64,000 nucleotides of DNA from Guyanagaster necrorhizus (taxonomy: Eukaryota > Basidiomycota > Agaricomycetes > Agaricales > Physalacriaceae). The DNA is taken from NCBI RefSeq assembly GCF_019112545.1, contig NW_025064886.1:353277-417276 (forward strand), read 5' to 3'. Under the pieces are notes generated by a model. That model saw only the letters and a program-made list of their open reading frames with translations, did not search any database and was not told where the DNA came from. Position numbers and translations under genes: made by a program. Below, one piece after another: positions 34,815 through 45,198 of the stretch. The first letter of the stretch is position 1, and each line of letters opens with the position of its first letter.

Positions 34815-35439
34815 TTGCAAGTCACGCCTTCCCTTTCACTTCCGTCTAGCTGCAACCCTTACACTTCAGCTTTCGTCACCTTGTTTCTCTTCTTTATTGC
34901 GCAGGGCGCAGTCCTTGTTCGTGAAGAATGGATATTCAGTTATACTGCGACGCAGACGACACGCGCCGTACAGGATGCTTTCTCTTTGCGATCGAACGAC
35001 ACTCAGCGGCGACTCGCAGCTCTCTCCGTGCTGAAAGAACTTATGTTTTCTCAGTCCTCCCTCATGCACCCAGCTCCATTCAGACGACAATACTTCATCG
35101 CTAGTACAACACCCCCTCCTACCGGGCCAAGCTCGCCAGCAATGGCAGTACATGTTACAAGCACCAGCGACTTCGCAATTCTGGGACCTCGTAGTTCTGG
35201 TCATGCTCGCCTTTTTCTTCTCGTCCGTCTCTTCTGATGGACCCGGCAATGTGGACAAATCTGTATCTTCGTCAGAAAATGGTGCCATCGCCCATGGAAA
35301 TGATTCTCCTTGTCCTCATACTTTTCCCGACGGATTTATCATCGCAGCAGCAGTAGACATCAGTATTGATGAGTCTTATGTTCAAGCTCTTAATTCATAT
35401 CCCTCCTTCCACAGTTCTTCTCACGTCGCGACAGATTAG
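34815..35439 (+). other. Possible unidentified short gene
   Basis: A reading frame at 34815-35150 begins with a hydrophobic LSLPSSCNPYTSAFVTLFLFF stretch that could be a signal or anchor. It continues with a regular helical RLAALSVLKELMF part and a Pro/Ser/Thr-rich part. A GT at about 35150 could splice to a second frame (about 35240-35439, DGPGNVDKSVSSSENGAI). I do not recognise the family. It could also be chance open sequence. It is convergent with the alpha/beta hydrolase. Confidence 0.2.
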
Positions 35440-35950
35440 CTGCATCAATAATAATCCTCCGAAATTGTCGCTTTCTTCCTCAGATGATAGTGGCCAGTTT
35501 GACGTCAGATTCCCAAATGGTGCTCAATGTGCTTTCGGTGGCCATGGCGCTAGTTTTATAGAACAGTGTGTCTTTTTGCTTTTGGCACTGTAGGGCAACA
35601 CCTCCTATACTTCCCAGATTAGAACCATCTGCACGTCGTTTCTGCCTTCGCTGTTGCTCTTCACCAAACGATCAAACCAACTGTGATTGTCACCAAGATC
35701 GAGCCGATTGCTCTTGTGGTCCCTGGCATATACCACTTTTCGAGTAACTTGCGCTGAGAATTCCCGTGGCAGAGGATTCTCACACGCACCAGAACTAACT
35801 ATAGATTGTTACTGTACTACATGAATCCACTACTAATCATCATCATCATCATATACGATGCGGTGGCAGTCCATGAAATAACCAAGTTGAACGATTAGCC
35901 AAAGAAAACATCTTTAAACCCCCAAGTGAAACAGCAACGACGACTGTCAA
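35440..35950. other. Spacer with a CAT microsatellite
   Basis: No gene seen. A run of five ATC/CAT units lies at about 35837-35853. Confidence 0.5.
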
Positions 35951-37142
35951 CTATGACAGTGCTTCGGCAACGACTTTACAAAAAGTTTCCGGGTCGTTCC
36001 AATGAAGCTGAAAGAGGAGACCAAACATAAGTTAAGTGCTATCTCCTGATTGACCTACTCACCAAATGATTTGCATTCTTGATATCAATAAACCGATTCG
36101 GACGAACAGTCTTCCCTGAAGCTACCGCCGCAGTGTATCTTTTCTCATTCTCCAGTGCGCCCAACACCATATGCCAACCCGATCGTGTGCAAACCAGAGT
36201 CGTAAATCTGACATCGGGAAGGACCGACCTTGCCAGCTCTTCATCGTATAGCGCTCGGTCAGCTTGTCGATGCAACATCGGTTCCACAACTGAGCAAGAT
36301 GCTGGCCCCAAATCCGCCGTGAATGCCGCAGCAGGGTCAGCCATCTTCTGCAGTTCCTCAGGCGTGATATGGTCTACGGATGCATCTTTGCCGATCCAGC
36401 TGTAGTCAAGTCCCGCAGAAGATCGAGAAGACAAGTCGTGATCGAACCATCCTGTAACGTACTTCATGAAGTGCTCAGGTGTGCGCAGAGCCTCGGCAAG
36501 TTTTTGCACTGAAACGCCAGGAGGTGGATCGGAGCTGTAGCCGTAAGCCATCATGGGTGAATCTCATGTTCGAATTAGTAAATCTCTGGCGTGTTCAACA
36601 TTAGCAATAGCTCACCATAAATGATTGCGGCCCGCAAAAAAGGCTGGATTTGCCCATACAGCCGTTCTGTTATGACATCTGGCTGACCGAATAAAGACAG
36701 GATAACCGGACCTCCCGATGACCACCCTAGTATCGCGAGACCACCCGACCTGTTGTCCCTACTCCGAGGCGTTACATGCTCATTATCAATGAACCATGCG
36801 AGGAAATTTGCGACATCCAGTGCAACGACGTGTAGGTAGCCTTCTCGGCCATGACGAAGATCGTCGAGTTGTGCCTCCTGGAACCTGGCGCTTCCGGGGT
36901 AGTGCCGGCGGTTCACCACGACGGCGCGTATGTTATGTTTTGGGAAAAGCGGGAGGACCTTTCGAAAACTCTCTGGTGTAGGCCGGTTGAGCTACACGAC
37001 AGTGACTAGCGACAGTCCACGTACCTCCAGTAAGTGCCGTACCATGGTATATAACCAAAGTGGTGTATGTCGTAGAATCGGGTACGGGCCCACTGTCTTG
37101 GAAGAACAGTCCCCCGGTGGAGTCAACGGGTGCGACAACCAT
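35951..37142 (-). CDS. Alpha/beta hydrolase
   Basis: I chose the start at 37142 (MVVAPVDSTGGLFFQDSG) because it matches the usual opening of this agaric family. A longer in-frame start at 37258 belongs to another frame. Introns join LTGG to SFRKVLPLFPKHNIRAVVV, then RAAIIY to DSPMMAYGYSSDPPPG (36561-36614), then KNANHL to LHWNDPETF. The fold markers are VIYHGTALTG (oxyanion HG loop), VVVNRRHYPGS, and ILGWSSGGPVIL, the nucleophile elbow with Ser in GxSxG. The last exon carries NANHLLHWNDP, whose His completes the triad. The stop is at 35951-35953. Length is about 345 residues. No signal peptide is seen, so it is probably cytosolic. The substrate is unknown; an esterase-like hydrolysis is inferred from the fold. 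Confidence 0.82.
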
Positions 37143-38489
37143 AATGTGGAAGCGATGGCATTAGTGTATGGTGGCAAACGAGCTTTATATGGTTCATGAG
37201 TTGGGCATGGCGTGCGCACGGCGATTGCAAATGTGGAATTTGACACTGGAACATTCATCGGTCACTAGAGGGGTAAGCATGAAAACTTCTTAAATCAGGT
37301 TTTGTCATCACATTTCACCAAGCAGTGCGACCAACGACATTGCCGGTCTCATACCATGCGATTCAATCAATCCCGTCGTCCGATCGCAGCGGGTGAGGCG
37401 AAGGGTACATAGTAGGAGACAGGGTAGGATGCTCAGCCTCAAGTCTGGCAAAAATGCAGGACCCGAACAAAGAGACCGTCCTCGGAATACCCGACTATCG
37501 CTTAAGAACGTCGATTCGAGTTATTCGAAGTTGATTCGAAGACAACGCCTTCAAACGAAAATTCGACTTGTGACGACGTCGCGGAACCAAATCCGCATCT
37601 GAGAACTGGAGTGACAGATAAGACGTGGATTCTCCGATTGTAGTACCCTCGGAGTTCTCTTGTCCCATCGCCTCAGGTTGATGCTAACCTAGCAACAGAG
37701 TGGGGAAATGCCGTTGAAACAGTTGCGGAACCATTAACACGCGCCCGGCTGCGAATTCGACGGCGCAGTCCGCACCAAGTTTAGATAGAAAAGCGCCGGA
37801 GAGACAACAGGAAGGTACAGGGACGTAGTTCTGTTGTCATGAGACGCCCCCATAAGAAGAGTCGGAAGATGCTGTCCTGTCTGCATTGCGTTTGCATTAA
37901 CACATAGGAATCCCTCAGGCGAGGAAAGTCTGTAGGTGTTTGACATGGGGGAATACAGGAAGGGAAGCGCATATCCCCTACCGCTTTGTCCATCAGAAAA
38001 TGGCCACTAGTGAAATGTCTTCGAGATGAGATCGAGGTCCGAGTGCATGACGATCTCACGCGGCCCGAATTGATGCGCCACATTACCATATGATGATCAC
38101 ATCTGAAAGCGCTCTACTGGCGCAAATCGTGGCCCTCCGACTTGTAATTGTCAGATTTGCATGTTCGGCAATGTCCCAGAGCATCCTTGTGGGACGAAAT
38201 CTAAATGATGCGGACAAAAAAAAAGGTCTCCCTAGCGGCTCCTTGTAAAGTCCGCATTGGTGCCACTGCAAACAACAGGAGGAAACTGTCCAAGCAGGAA
38301 GCCCTGGCTTTGCATTAAACCCATATAAAGGATAGGAATGTTTCCAGAATGTAAAAGCAGGCGTAGGTTTTCATAGGACCAACATTTTCTGCCTTGAGAT
38401 GAGCATGGCGCATAAACGGTAAAACAGACACGCACGAAAAGCACTACTTGATCGCTTAGGCATCCGCGGTCAAGGATGTAGGTTCAACT
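37143..38489. other. Upstream region of the hydrolase, no supported gene
   Basis: The frames on both strands are short. Frames on the minus strand at 37734-38271 (for example 37781-38089) show no motif I recognise. Confidence 0.4.
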
Positions 38490-39504
38490 TCAGATCTGCG
38501 CGTACACGATCATCCGATCCATGGAGATCAGTACCTTGTGCTGAAGCATGTCCACGAGGGTGTAAGCGGTCTCTAGACTTTCATCTTGTGCATCTGGCAA
38601 ACGAGACAGGCGAAGTTCAATACTGGACATCCGAGTCTGAGGGACTTTCTCTGGTCCATCCAACCCACAGCAAGATCGGAAAAGCTTAACAAATAGTCGA
38701 AGCTCATGCGCATTTTGTACGACAGGGTTTTTCGCATTTACAGAGATGGTGCCGAGGTGCCCCAACTGATCGATTGTCAAACGGGTGATCGACTGGTCTG
38801 TGACGACAACATTAATTGTGAGGTGTCGAAGCTGGGTTAAGAAACGATAAAGTGGGAATAAGTAGACTAGGGTCGTAGGGTCACCACCGAAAACGGTGAT
38901 TGCATGAAGTTGGCAATTCGATCGCTGTAGACGCCGTCAAGGCGGAAATGCTCCACGTACAGTAATACAATTCCAAGAGGGAGGGTAGTGTCAGGGTTCG
39001 TAAGGGCTCGTCCAGGTTATCATTTCCCTCTCCCAACATAATTTTGGTCAATGGGCATGTCCGCAGAGTATCAAAGGTCCTATGACATGCTTCCACCGTC
39101 AGATCGTAAGATTTTGCAGCCAAGGACCGCCGGCGACGAAACGGGTGTTTGGTACTTGCTTTATTTCAAACGATCGAAGTTGTGCCCAAGGAAAGCCTCC
39201 GACGGAGATACTGGAAAGATTTGGGGCATAGGGTGCCAGACAAGAAAGACCCTTAGCGGTATGTTCTTGATGAAAAGGTCCAGCCTCTCGAGACATCGCG
39301 AACTGTTCCAGCGTTGAAGAAGAGGTTCGATGCTGGGACAGGGAGGTAAGGAGCGACCGACCGCCAGTGGTGGATAGTATAATGGAGAGGAGAGGAGTGC
39401 CTAGCTGAAAGACGGCAATGATTGAACCATCCATTGGCATTGAGATCAGAAGAGGTCATGATCATCGCAGGTGCTGCTGAAGCAGGTATATGGCTTGATG
39501 CCAA
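38490..39504 (-). pseudogene. Possible F-box/LRR-like protein fragment
   Basis: Several minus-strand frames carry Leu-rich text of the kind found after F-boxes in agaric proteins. One near 39380-39450 recalls the WFNH...SPLHYT ('W-L-S-G..PLSL') segment. LSCLAPYAPNLSSISVGGFPWAQLRSFEI is at 39145-39230 and LPSLLELYYCTWSIS at 38930-38980. IELRLSRLPDAQDESLETAY is at 38560-38620. The pieces lie in different frames, and stops break them without clear GT-AG joins. No F-box itself was found. I read it as a decayed or poorly resolved gene. Confidence 0.3.
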
Positions 39505-40281
39505 GATGCATTACCGGCGCCGCCAATGCGATCTAAATTGACTCCAACGTCAATTCACAACTGAGGCGTGGCATTGATTATGGCCTCCACAGGCTACCCA
39601 CCTGCACCAATGTACATGGGACCATGACTCTGGTCAAAGAAGACGAGCCGGAGTCCACTGCGTCACTCTGGCACATTTGAAATATGTGTGCCAGAGCTGC
39701 TTGATTGGCGATAAGCGGGACTCGGCATGAGCTGGTAATCTTTTAGCGCAGCCCCCATTTTTGTTTTTTCATTTGAAGATCGAAAAAAAGTGGACATATA
39801 CGCGTGGATCTGCTCTTCAAGCCCGTACAGTCTCTTCGACATCCTGTTTCTGGCAGCCTAAATTTGGACAATCTGAGCATCTGCGGGACTGCGTTGGACT
39901 TTAAAAGCTCTTGGCTGCATTCGATTCAGTTTGACGGCAGGACAGACCAACACAGTTAGGACATCGATAGCCACTGGCATTCGACGGGTGGGGGGAGCTT
40001 TGCACGGGGCGTGAGCATTTAAAACGTTTGTGAACGAACTACCAGGACTGACCGTTTGCATAATGTTGCAAAAAGGACGACAAGATCTATTCAACAAACA
40101 GTTGGTACGCAAGACAAGGCAAGTTTGGTCAACGTACTGGAACGGGACAAGAGTGTTCGAGTCAAGGTTGCCTCAAAGGCGCCGTCGACGACGCTGGTTC
40201 TGTTCGGGTTCTGATTTGTTATCGCACGTGACTTTAGAAGCAGAAATCTCGGTCGGGTACTGGATAAGCGCGGCCACGACA
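39505..40281. other. Intergenic, no supported gene
   Basis: This is the upstream region of the proline-rich gene at 40282. Nothing else is recognised. Confidence 0.4.
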
Positions 40282-41508
40282 ATGCACGACTCGCTGTATG
40301 AACAAACTCCTCCCAAAGTTTCGCCTCCCTCGACGATGTCGACGAGATCGCACCGATCTCGTCAGACTCACCGTACCCAATATACCATGCCGCAACCACA
40401 TCCTGCACCAACTCCATCGCCAGTTCCGTCGAACATAGCCGAAAATCTGCATATGCCCAGCAATGAATCCTATAATTTTGATCCTAATGAGCCGTACATT
40501 GCAGTAGCAGGCCAAGAGAGCCTTATGGGTGCGCAGTCACCGCCCCCACCTGGTGGATACCGACCAGCTGGAGGTGGCTGGGGAGATTTCGTAGGAGGGT
40601 TCAGAAGAGTCTTGGGAGTCGGGGGTGGGAAACGTGGTAAGGCAGATGTGGCGCCAATGCGAGTCCCGTCGACCCGTATTTCGATGCCGAGACCTTTGTT
40701 AGCACCTCCCCGGGACGTCGAGCGAGAGGCCCAACAGCAACCATACCCTCAGCCTCTTCCTCAGCTGTATCGGCGGCCGACACCCCCACCACCAGCTTCT
40801 GCTCATGGGGCAAACGATTCTGTTGATGGAGAGACTACAGCCGTTGACCACGAACCTAGGCAGCCGGTACATGTACGCCACAATCCAGGCCCTCTCCCAC
40901 CCCAGATTCCTTCCCATATGATAGGCAGTCCAGTACTCGCTGAGCCTCAGCCAGGTTCTGATTATGCTAAGATGAATGACATGGTCACTCCGCCGCCTAC
41001 AGAGATGTCGTTTTCGTCATATATGTCACGCGTTGGGCAGTTCTTCCGCGATCTCAACAATCTACCATGGATAGCAGAAAGGATTACAGTTGATTACGTT
41101 CCCGGTCAGCCTACGCAGCGGCTGGGAAGGAGGAGGTCGGGGTCGACGAGGCCATCGCAGCAGGTCATGTCGTGGTATGGTGGACCGCATGGATCAGTGA
41201 ATTTGTTGTCAGATGGATCAGCATCCATAAGATATCGACAGATGCCGTCGCAGTCGCCATATCCATACGGATCCCCACCGCCGCCTATCCACCTGATATC
41301 CCAGCAACCACAAATGGGCATGGCATACACCAATCCGGCCTCCATAAACCAACCCCCCCAGGCTTTCATGATGCATCCTCACTACCCTGTGGGCTACATC
41401 CCATACCAGTCTGATACCGCAAACATCTATGCGCCCCAGCCGCAGCTGGCATCAACGCAAACTTCCGGACAGTATCCATATCCTCATCATCCACAGCAAT
41501 CCGTATAA
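40282..41508 (+). CDS. Conserved Pro/Gln-rich hypothetical protein
   Basis: This is an intronless frame of 408 codons from the ATG at 40282 (MHDSLYEQTPPKVSPP). The frame is open further upstream to 40030, but that part is Arg-rich and unlike the rest, so I prefer the internal start. The protein is low-complexity, rich in Pro, Gln, Ser and Tyr, with a Gly-rich GGYRPAGGGWGDFVGGFRR patch near residue 95. A more ordered segment lies near residues 245-275 (MSRVGQFFRDLNNLPWIAERI, then TVDYVPGQ). The latter is the part most likely conserved among basidiomycete homologues. There is no signal peptide or membrane segment. The function is unknown, and I infer a largely disordered protein. It lies 372 bases upstream of the CFA20-domain gene on the same strand. 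Confidence 0.7.
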   Translation: MHDSLYEQTPPKVSPPSTMSTRSHRSRQTHRTQYTMPQPHPAPTPSPVPSNIAENLHMPSNESYNFDPNEPYIAVAGQESLMGAQSPPPPGGYRPAGGGWGDFVGGFRRVLGVGGGKRGKADVAPMRVPSTRISMPRPLLAPPRDVEREAQQQPYPQPLPQLYRRPTPPPPASAHGANDSVDGETTAVDHEPRQPVHVRHNPGPLPPQIPSHMIGSPVLAEPQPGSDYAKMNDMVTPPPTEMSFSSYMSRVGQFFRDLNNLPWIAERITVDYVPGQPTQRLGRRRSGSTRPSQQVMSWYGGPHGSVNLLSDGSASIRYRQMPSQSPYPYGSPPPPIHLISQQPQMGMAYTNPASINQPPQAFMMHPHYPVGYIPYQSDTANIYAPQPQLASTQTSGQYPYPHHPQQSV

Positions 41509-41880
41509 TGCCATCTAATGCCATCCATTTTGCGATATCTATTCTTTGTGGCACTTTCGTACTCTCTATCTACCCTCTTACGGCGTTCATATCACGAACC
41601 AAATACCGCGCAACTTATAACTTGTCCCTTGTCTTTGCAATGCTCCACCCTCGTTTTTTTCGATTTATGTCGCAGTACCCCGGACAATCTTTTATACCAC
41701 CTTAAATACTGGAGTGGGTTTGGTATAGACTACATATAGCACTTGTAAAATGGGTTATATTCTGTGGATGTCAGTAAAACTTATAAAAACCAGACGTTAC
41801 AGTAAGCAACGCAAAGCGCGGGGGGCATTGTGGTGGTGCAATGCGGATCGGAAGCCGCATTCCACGTTTCTCTGCTGGAC

Positions 41881-42751
41881 ATGTCAACGATATTTGGATC
41901 AACTGTTCAGCCTGCTACGGTTTCTTTATTTTCTTCCACCGGATCCCAGCCTTTATATCTGTTCGAATCAGCGCAGGACGACTCCCTACCCACGGAATCC
42001 TTTATTCATCTTCTCAACGATACATCCTCCGAACCAATACCAGAGTCTCCTCGTAAACTAATCTCCCCACCCTCTATTGAATCGGATGTTTGTGATGGTA
42101 ATGGATATTCGCTATGCCAGACGGTGCTCCATATACAATCTCCCACTCTCCAAGCGACGTACATCAAATCCAAAGGAGATCTGGGCCTAAACCACCCTTG
42201 GTTTAATCTCCAGGTGCGCACCCTAGGCCGCGAATGGAGTTTCGAAATTGGGATTGTAGACCGGATGAAGAGAGTCGGTGTCATAAGGCTGTCAACCTTC
42301 CAGGTATTCCATCTTATGCGATCTCCCTCTATTTTTCTTCCGAAGATAACATTGCCCTTTTTTTCTTATGCATTTCTTGTATGTTGTCCCCGGAGCCTAA
42401 CCATCTATTTTTCGGCAGAAGTCAGCGCGACTCAAACTTCCAGTACGAGGCAAACCAGCGCTTCTTCACCTGCCATTGCCATTTCCGATGGCCTCTGAGT
42501 CTTCGCACCTTCTGACAGCTTGGTCAACTGTCACACTCAATCTTCCTTCCCTGATGCCCCATTTCTCCGACCTGTCATTGCTTGAAGACAATGGCGATGC
42601 GCGCCGCTCACTCAACACAGTCGCTGGGGCATTCTCTCACATCTCGTATGTGAAGATATACTCTACATGTCGACTGAGGCGGATCTGGTTCAGCCAAGAG
42701 GGACCCGGGGCGGAGCTTCCATGGGAGTTTCAGCTGTACTCAGATGCGTAA
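41881..42751 (+). CDS. CFA20-domain protein (CFAP20/Bug22-like)
   Basis: Two exons, 41881-42303 and 42419-42751, join STFQ to KSARLKLP across a 115-nt GT-AG intron. They give about 250 residues. The text parallels CFAP20 throughout: an N-terminal VSLFSSTGSQPLYL (SILYSIGSKPL in animal CFAP20), then VLHIQSPTLQATYIKS, then FNLQVRTLGREWSFEIGIVD. LPFPM...LTAWSTVTLNLPSL follows, and last VKIYSTCRLRRIWFS with PWEFQLYS. In ciliates and animals CFAP20 is an axonemal and basal-body protein, and a nuclear role in transcription has also been described. I chose the start at 41881 rather than 41830 because the homologous region begins with the short MSTIFGSTVQP. It is not clear what the protein does in a fungus. 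Confidence 0.75.
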
Positions 42752-43340
42752 AGAATGGAGCCGTGATCTACAGTTGCACCTGCAGCGTGCACATCCTCGT
42801 TCTATCAATCGGGGCAAGTGCCTATCTCTATCGGATTTCATTGATGCGCCATCTTCATGGGTCAGGCATAATACACTCAATCTCCCAATCTCATTCTGCC
42901 ACCTCCCGAACGCGGATCAACGTAACGTTACTACTCTGCCAATTCCGGCGAATGCGTAAAATGCGGTCATGCTTTATTATGAGGAGTAAAATGAAATCTG
43001 TTCTACGTGTACATTCCATAAATTGCCTGATTATACTACTACTACTACTAGATTCAAAGATGAGGGAAGCAAAGAAGTAAGAGTACACATTGATCGCGTA
43101 TGCGAGATTGGAAAGCTGAATATCGTCCATACATGCGACTGACTATGACCGAAATCCCCGAGGGAAGTATCTCAACGCCTATTTATTATCCATAAAACGT
43201 GGCGCTCTCTGCACTCCCTCGAACATGACTAACCATCTCCATGCCAATACTGGAAAACGGAGATGAAAGATGATACGGCATACGCCTCATGGACTAGAAA
43301 GAGACGGCCATCAAACACTGGATCAAGGATAAAAGAGAGA
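42752..43340. other. Spacer with an ACT microsatellite
   Basis: This is the convergent 3' region between the CFA20 gene and the next minus-strand gene. An ACT repeat lies at about 43034-43050. No gene is seen. Confidence 0.5.
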
Positions 43341-45198
43341 CTATACCGTAGTACTGCGATTTGGATCCGAGGTCGGATGGGAGTAAGAATTAACGGTGTA
43401 CGACGGTTCATGCAATGGATCCGATGCAGAGCTGTCACCGGCATACAAGCTGTAGTTCGATGCTGGAGTCGTGTATGGTGCAGAACCGGGTCTTGTCATG
43501 TCGTAGGTCAAAGACGGAGTGCCTGAGGAGACGCTGCTTCTAGACGACTGCGACGATCGAGCAACGGGCTGCTGTACTTGCTCCCATTGCTGTTGGTACA
43601 TCGTCGGGAACCTGCACGTCGCGGACATTACTGCCGTTGACGATGAAGCGGGGGTGCACGCATCTGAACGCCGGTGCCATTGATGATAAGGAACTAAATC
43701 ATAATCAGTTCGTTGTTGTACTGGGGGGGGGGGGGGAGGAAATCCTTACGAGCATTAGTATTACGAGGTATGGTACTGTTGTTGACGAGGGCTTGGCTGG
43801 GTTGGTTGAGCATGGGTGCGATTCCCTTGAATTGGACATCTACAGCCCTTTCCACGCATGCATTGGATAGAGGCGGAATTAACGAAGAGTCGGATGAATT
43901 TCTCCTGGATGGCAGAGGAGAAACTCGCGACGGTACAGTATCACCCATGAATCCTGCCAAGGACGACGAAGAGCTGACTACACAGAAATCATAAGCATGA
44001 CGAAGACGCGAAGAGTATAAGGCCACTTGCACTTATAACTCGGTTCACTGGGATTACGAAGACATCTTCTGCCCCAGTCGTCAAAGTCAGATTCTTGCTT
44101 GAGGGAATATTCGTATGGGGTCTGGGATGGGATGGGGGCGACAACTGATGTTGGTGCGGCCACGGGTATAGGCGAAGAAGATGGCGAGGAATGAACCAGG
44201 CTCTCGAGGCTCTCGGCCGTGGAGTATTCTGCACTCGGCGACTCGGAAGTGAAGATGGCCTCCGTCAACTTATACCTTTGACTTGGTCTTTCATCGTCGT
44301 CACCTTCCTCATAATCATCACGCTTTCTTTTGACTCCCGCAGCCTCAAAACTAGGCGATAACCTTTCTAGCTTGCCGACGTCTACGCGAGTGAGCTCTGG
44401 TAGCTCAGAGCTGAAGATCCCAGCATCGTAACTGGGAATTTGCCACTCAGGTAGCATTACAGGCATCGACTCGAGAGGTCCTGCTTCCTCCCCGCACCAG
44501 GTAAGGGTGGTCGATGGATTTCCACCGTGTATAGTGAAAGGATTGAGGCGGAACACGCCCATCATACTGCGCATGTCGTCGTTGGCTTGCGTGGCACGGA
44601 GGGGGACCTGCGTCGGGGGCGCAAGAGACTGAGAGAGCAGCGACCGGCCTATTAGTTCCGACTGGGCAGGAGAATGAGCGTGCTCCGGGAAAGGCGAACA
44701 TCGCCCCACAGCGAGCAGAGGTTCGATAATAAATCTGGGGGATCCCGGCTCCTCCTTGATGGATTCTACAGGCTTTGAACGATAGGTGCGAGACTTGGAC
44801 GGGGGTTTCGAAATGGGACGGGGCGAGGGCGAGGGCGACGAGGAGAGGGACTCGAACGCGAGAGTCGCCGGATGAACTATAGTATCATCCAGAGATTCGT
44901 TCCAGAGATTGTCGGGGGCCAGGGTCGCGCTAAGCGAGGACGCAGAAGCCAGCGTCGATCGTGGAACAAAATTCCAATTCCAGTGAGAGGGACCAGTGAG
45001 TGTCGGGTATGGAAGTGGTGATTCAGTCACCACTGATGATAGTAATTGACCGAACTTGTGCATCGCGCCTAGTTTCTGGTCAGTATCGCAGTCTGCTGAT
45101 GATGGATATAGTTTTGTCAAAGGGTACAGAGACCGGTAATCTGGAATAGAAAAATGTTGATCAATGTCGGAGAATAGATTACGTTGTAGGACAGACAT
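43341..45198 (-). CDS. Ser/Pro-rich conserved hypothetical protein, frame broken at a C14 tract
   Basis: The start is placed at 45198 (MSVLQRNLFSDIDQHFSI). The frame is open upstream to 45375, but that part reads like untranslated sequence. The first block (to about 44035) is Ser/Pro-rich and ordered only near KRKRDDYEEGDDDERPSQRYK, a basic/acidic patch. It ends in WGRRCLRNPSEPSY. A GT-AG intron of about 60 nt (43973-44033) joins it to SSSSLAGFMGD...SRVSPLPSRRNSSDSSLI and VERAVDVQFKGIAPMLNQPS. Then comes a 14-base C tract (minus strand), after which the continuing text (QQRTDYDLVPYHQWHRRSD, then a Ser/Tyr-rich tail to 43341) is one base out of frame. As written, translation would stop at 43694. 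The phrase-like conserved blocks suggest a real protein of about 590 residues. The function is unknown. Confidence 0.6.
43723..43736. repeat. Mononucleotide run G14 (C14 on the coding strand)
   Basis: Fourteen G residues lie in the coding region of the minus-strand Ser/Pro-rich gene. Its length decides whether the upstream and downstream coding blocks share one frame. Confidence 0.9.

Noticed and set aside
43721..43749. A 29-nt GT-AG intron containing the C14 tract
   Set aside because: It is too short for a spliceosomal intron and lacks a usable branch point. A frameshift or miscounted homopolymer is more likely.
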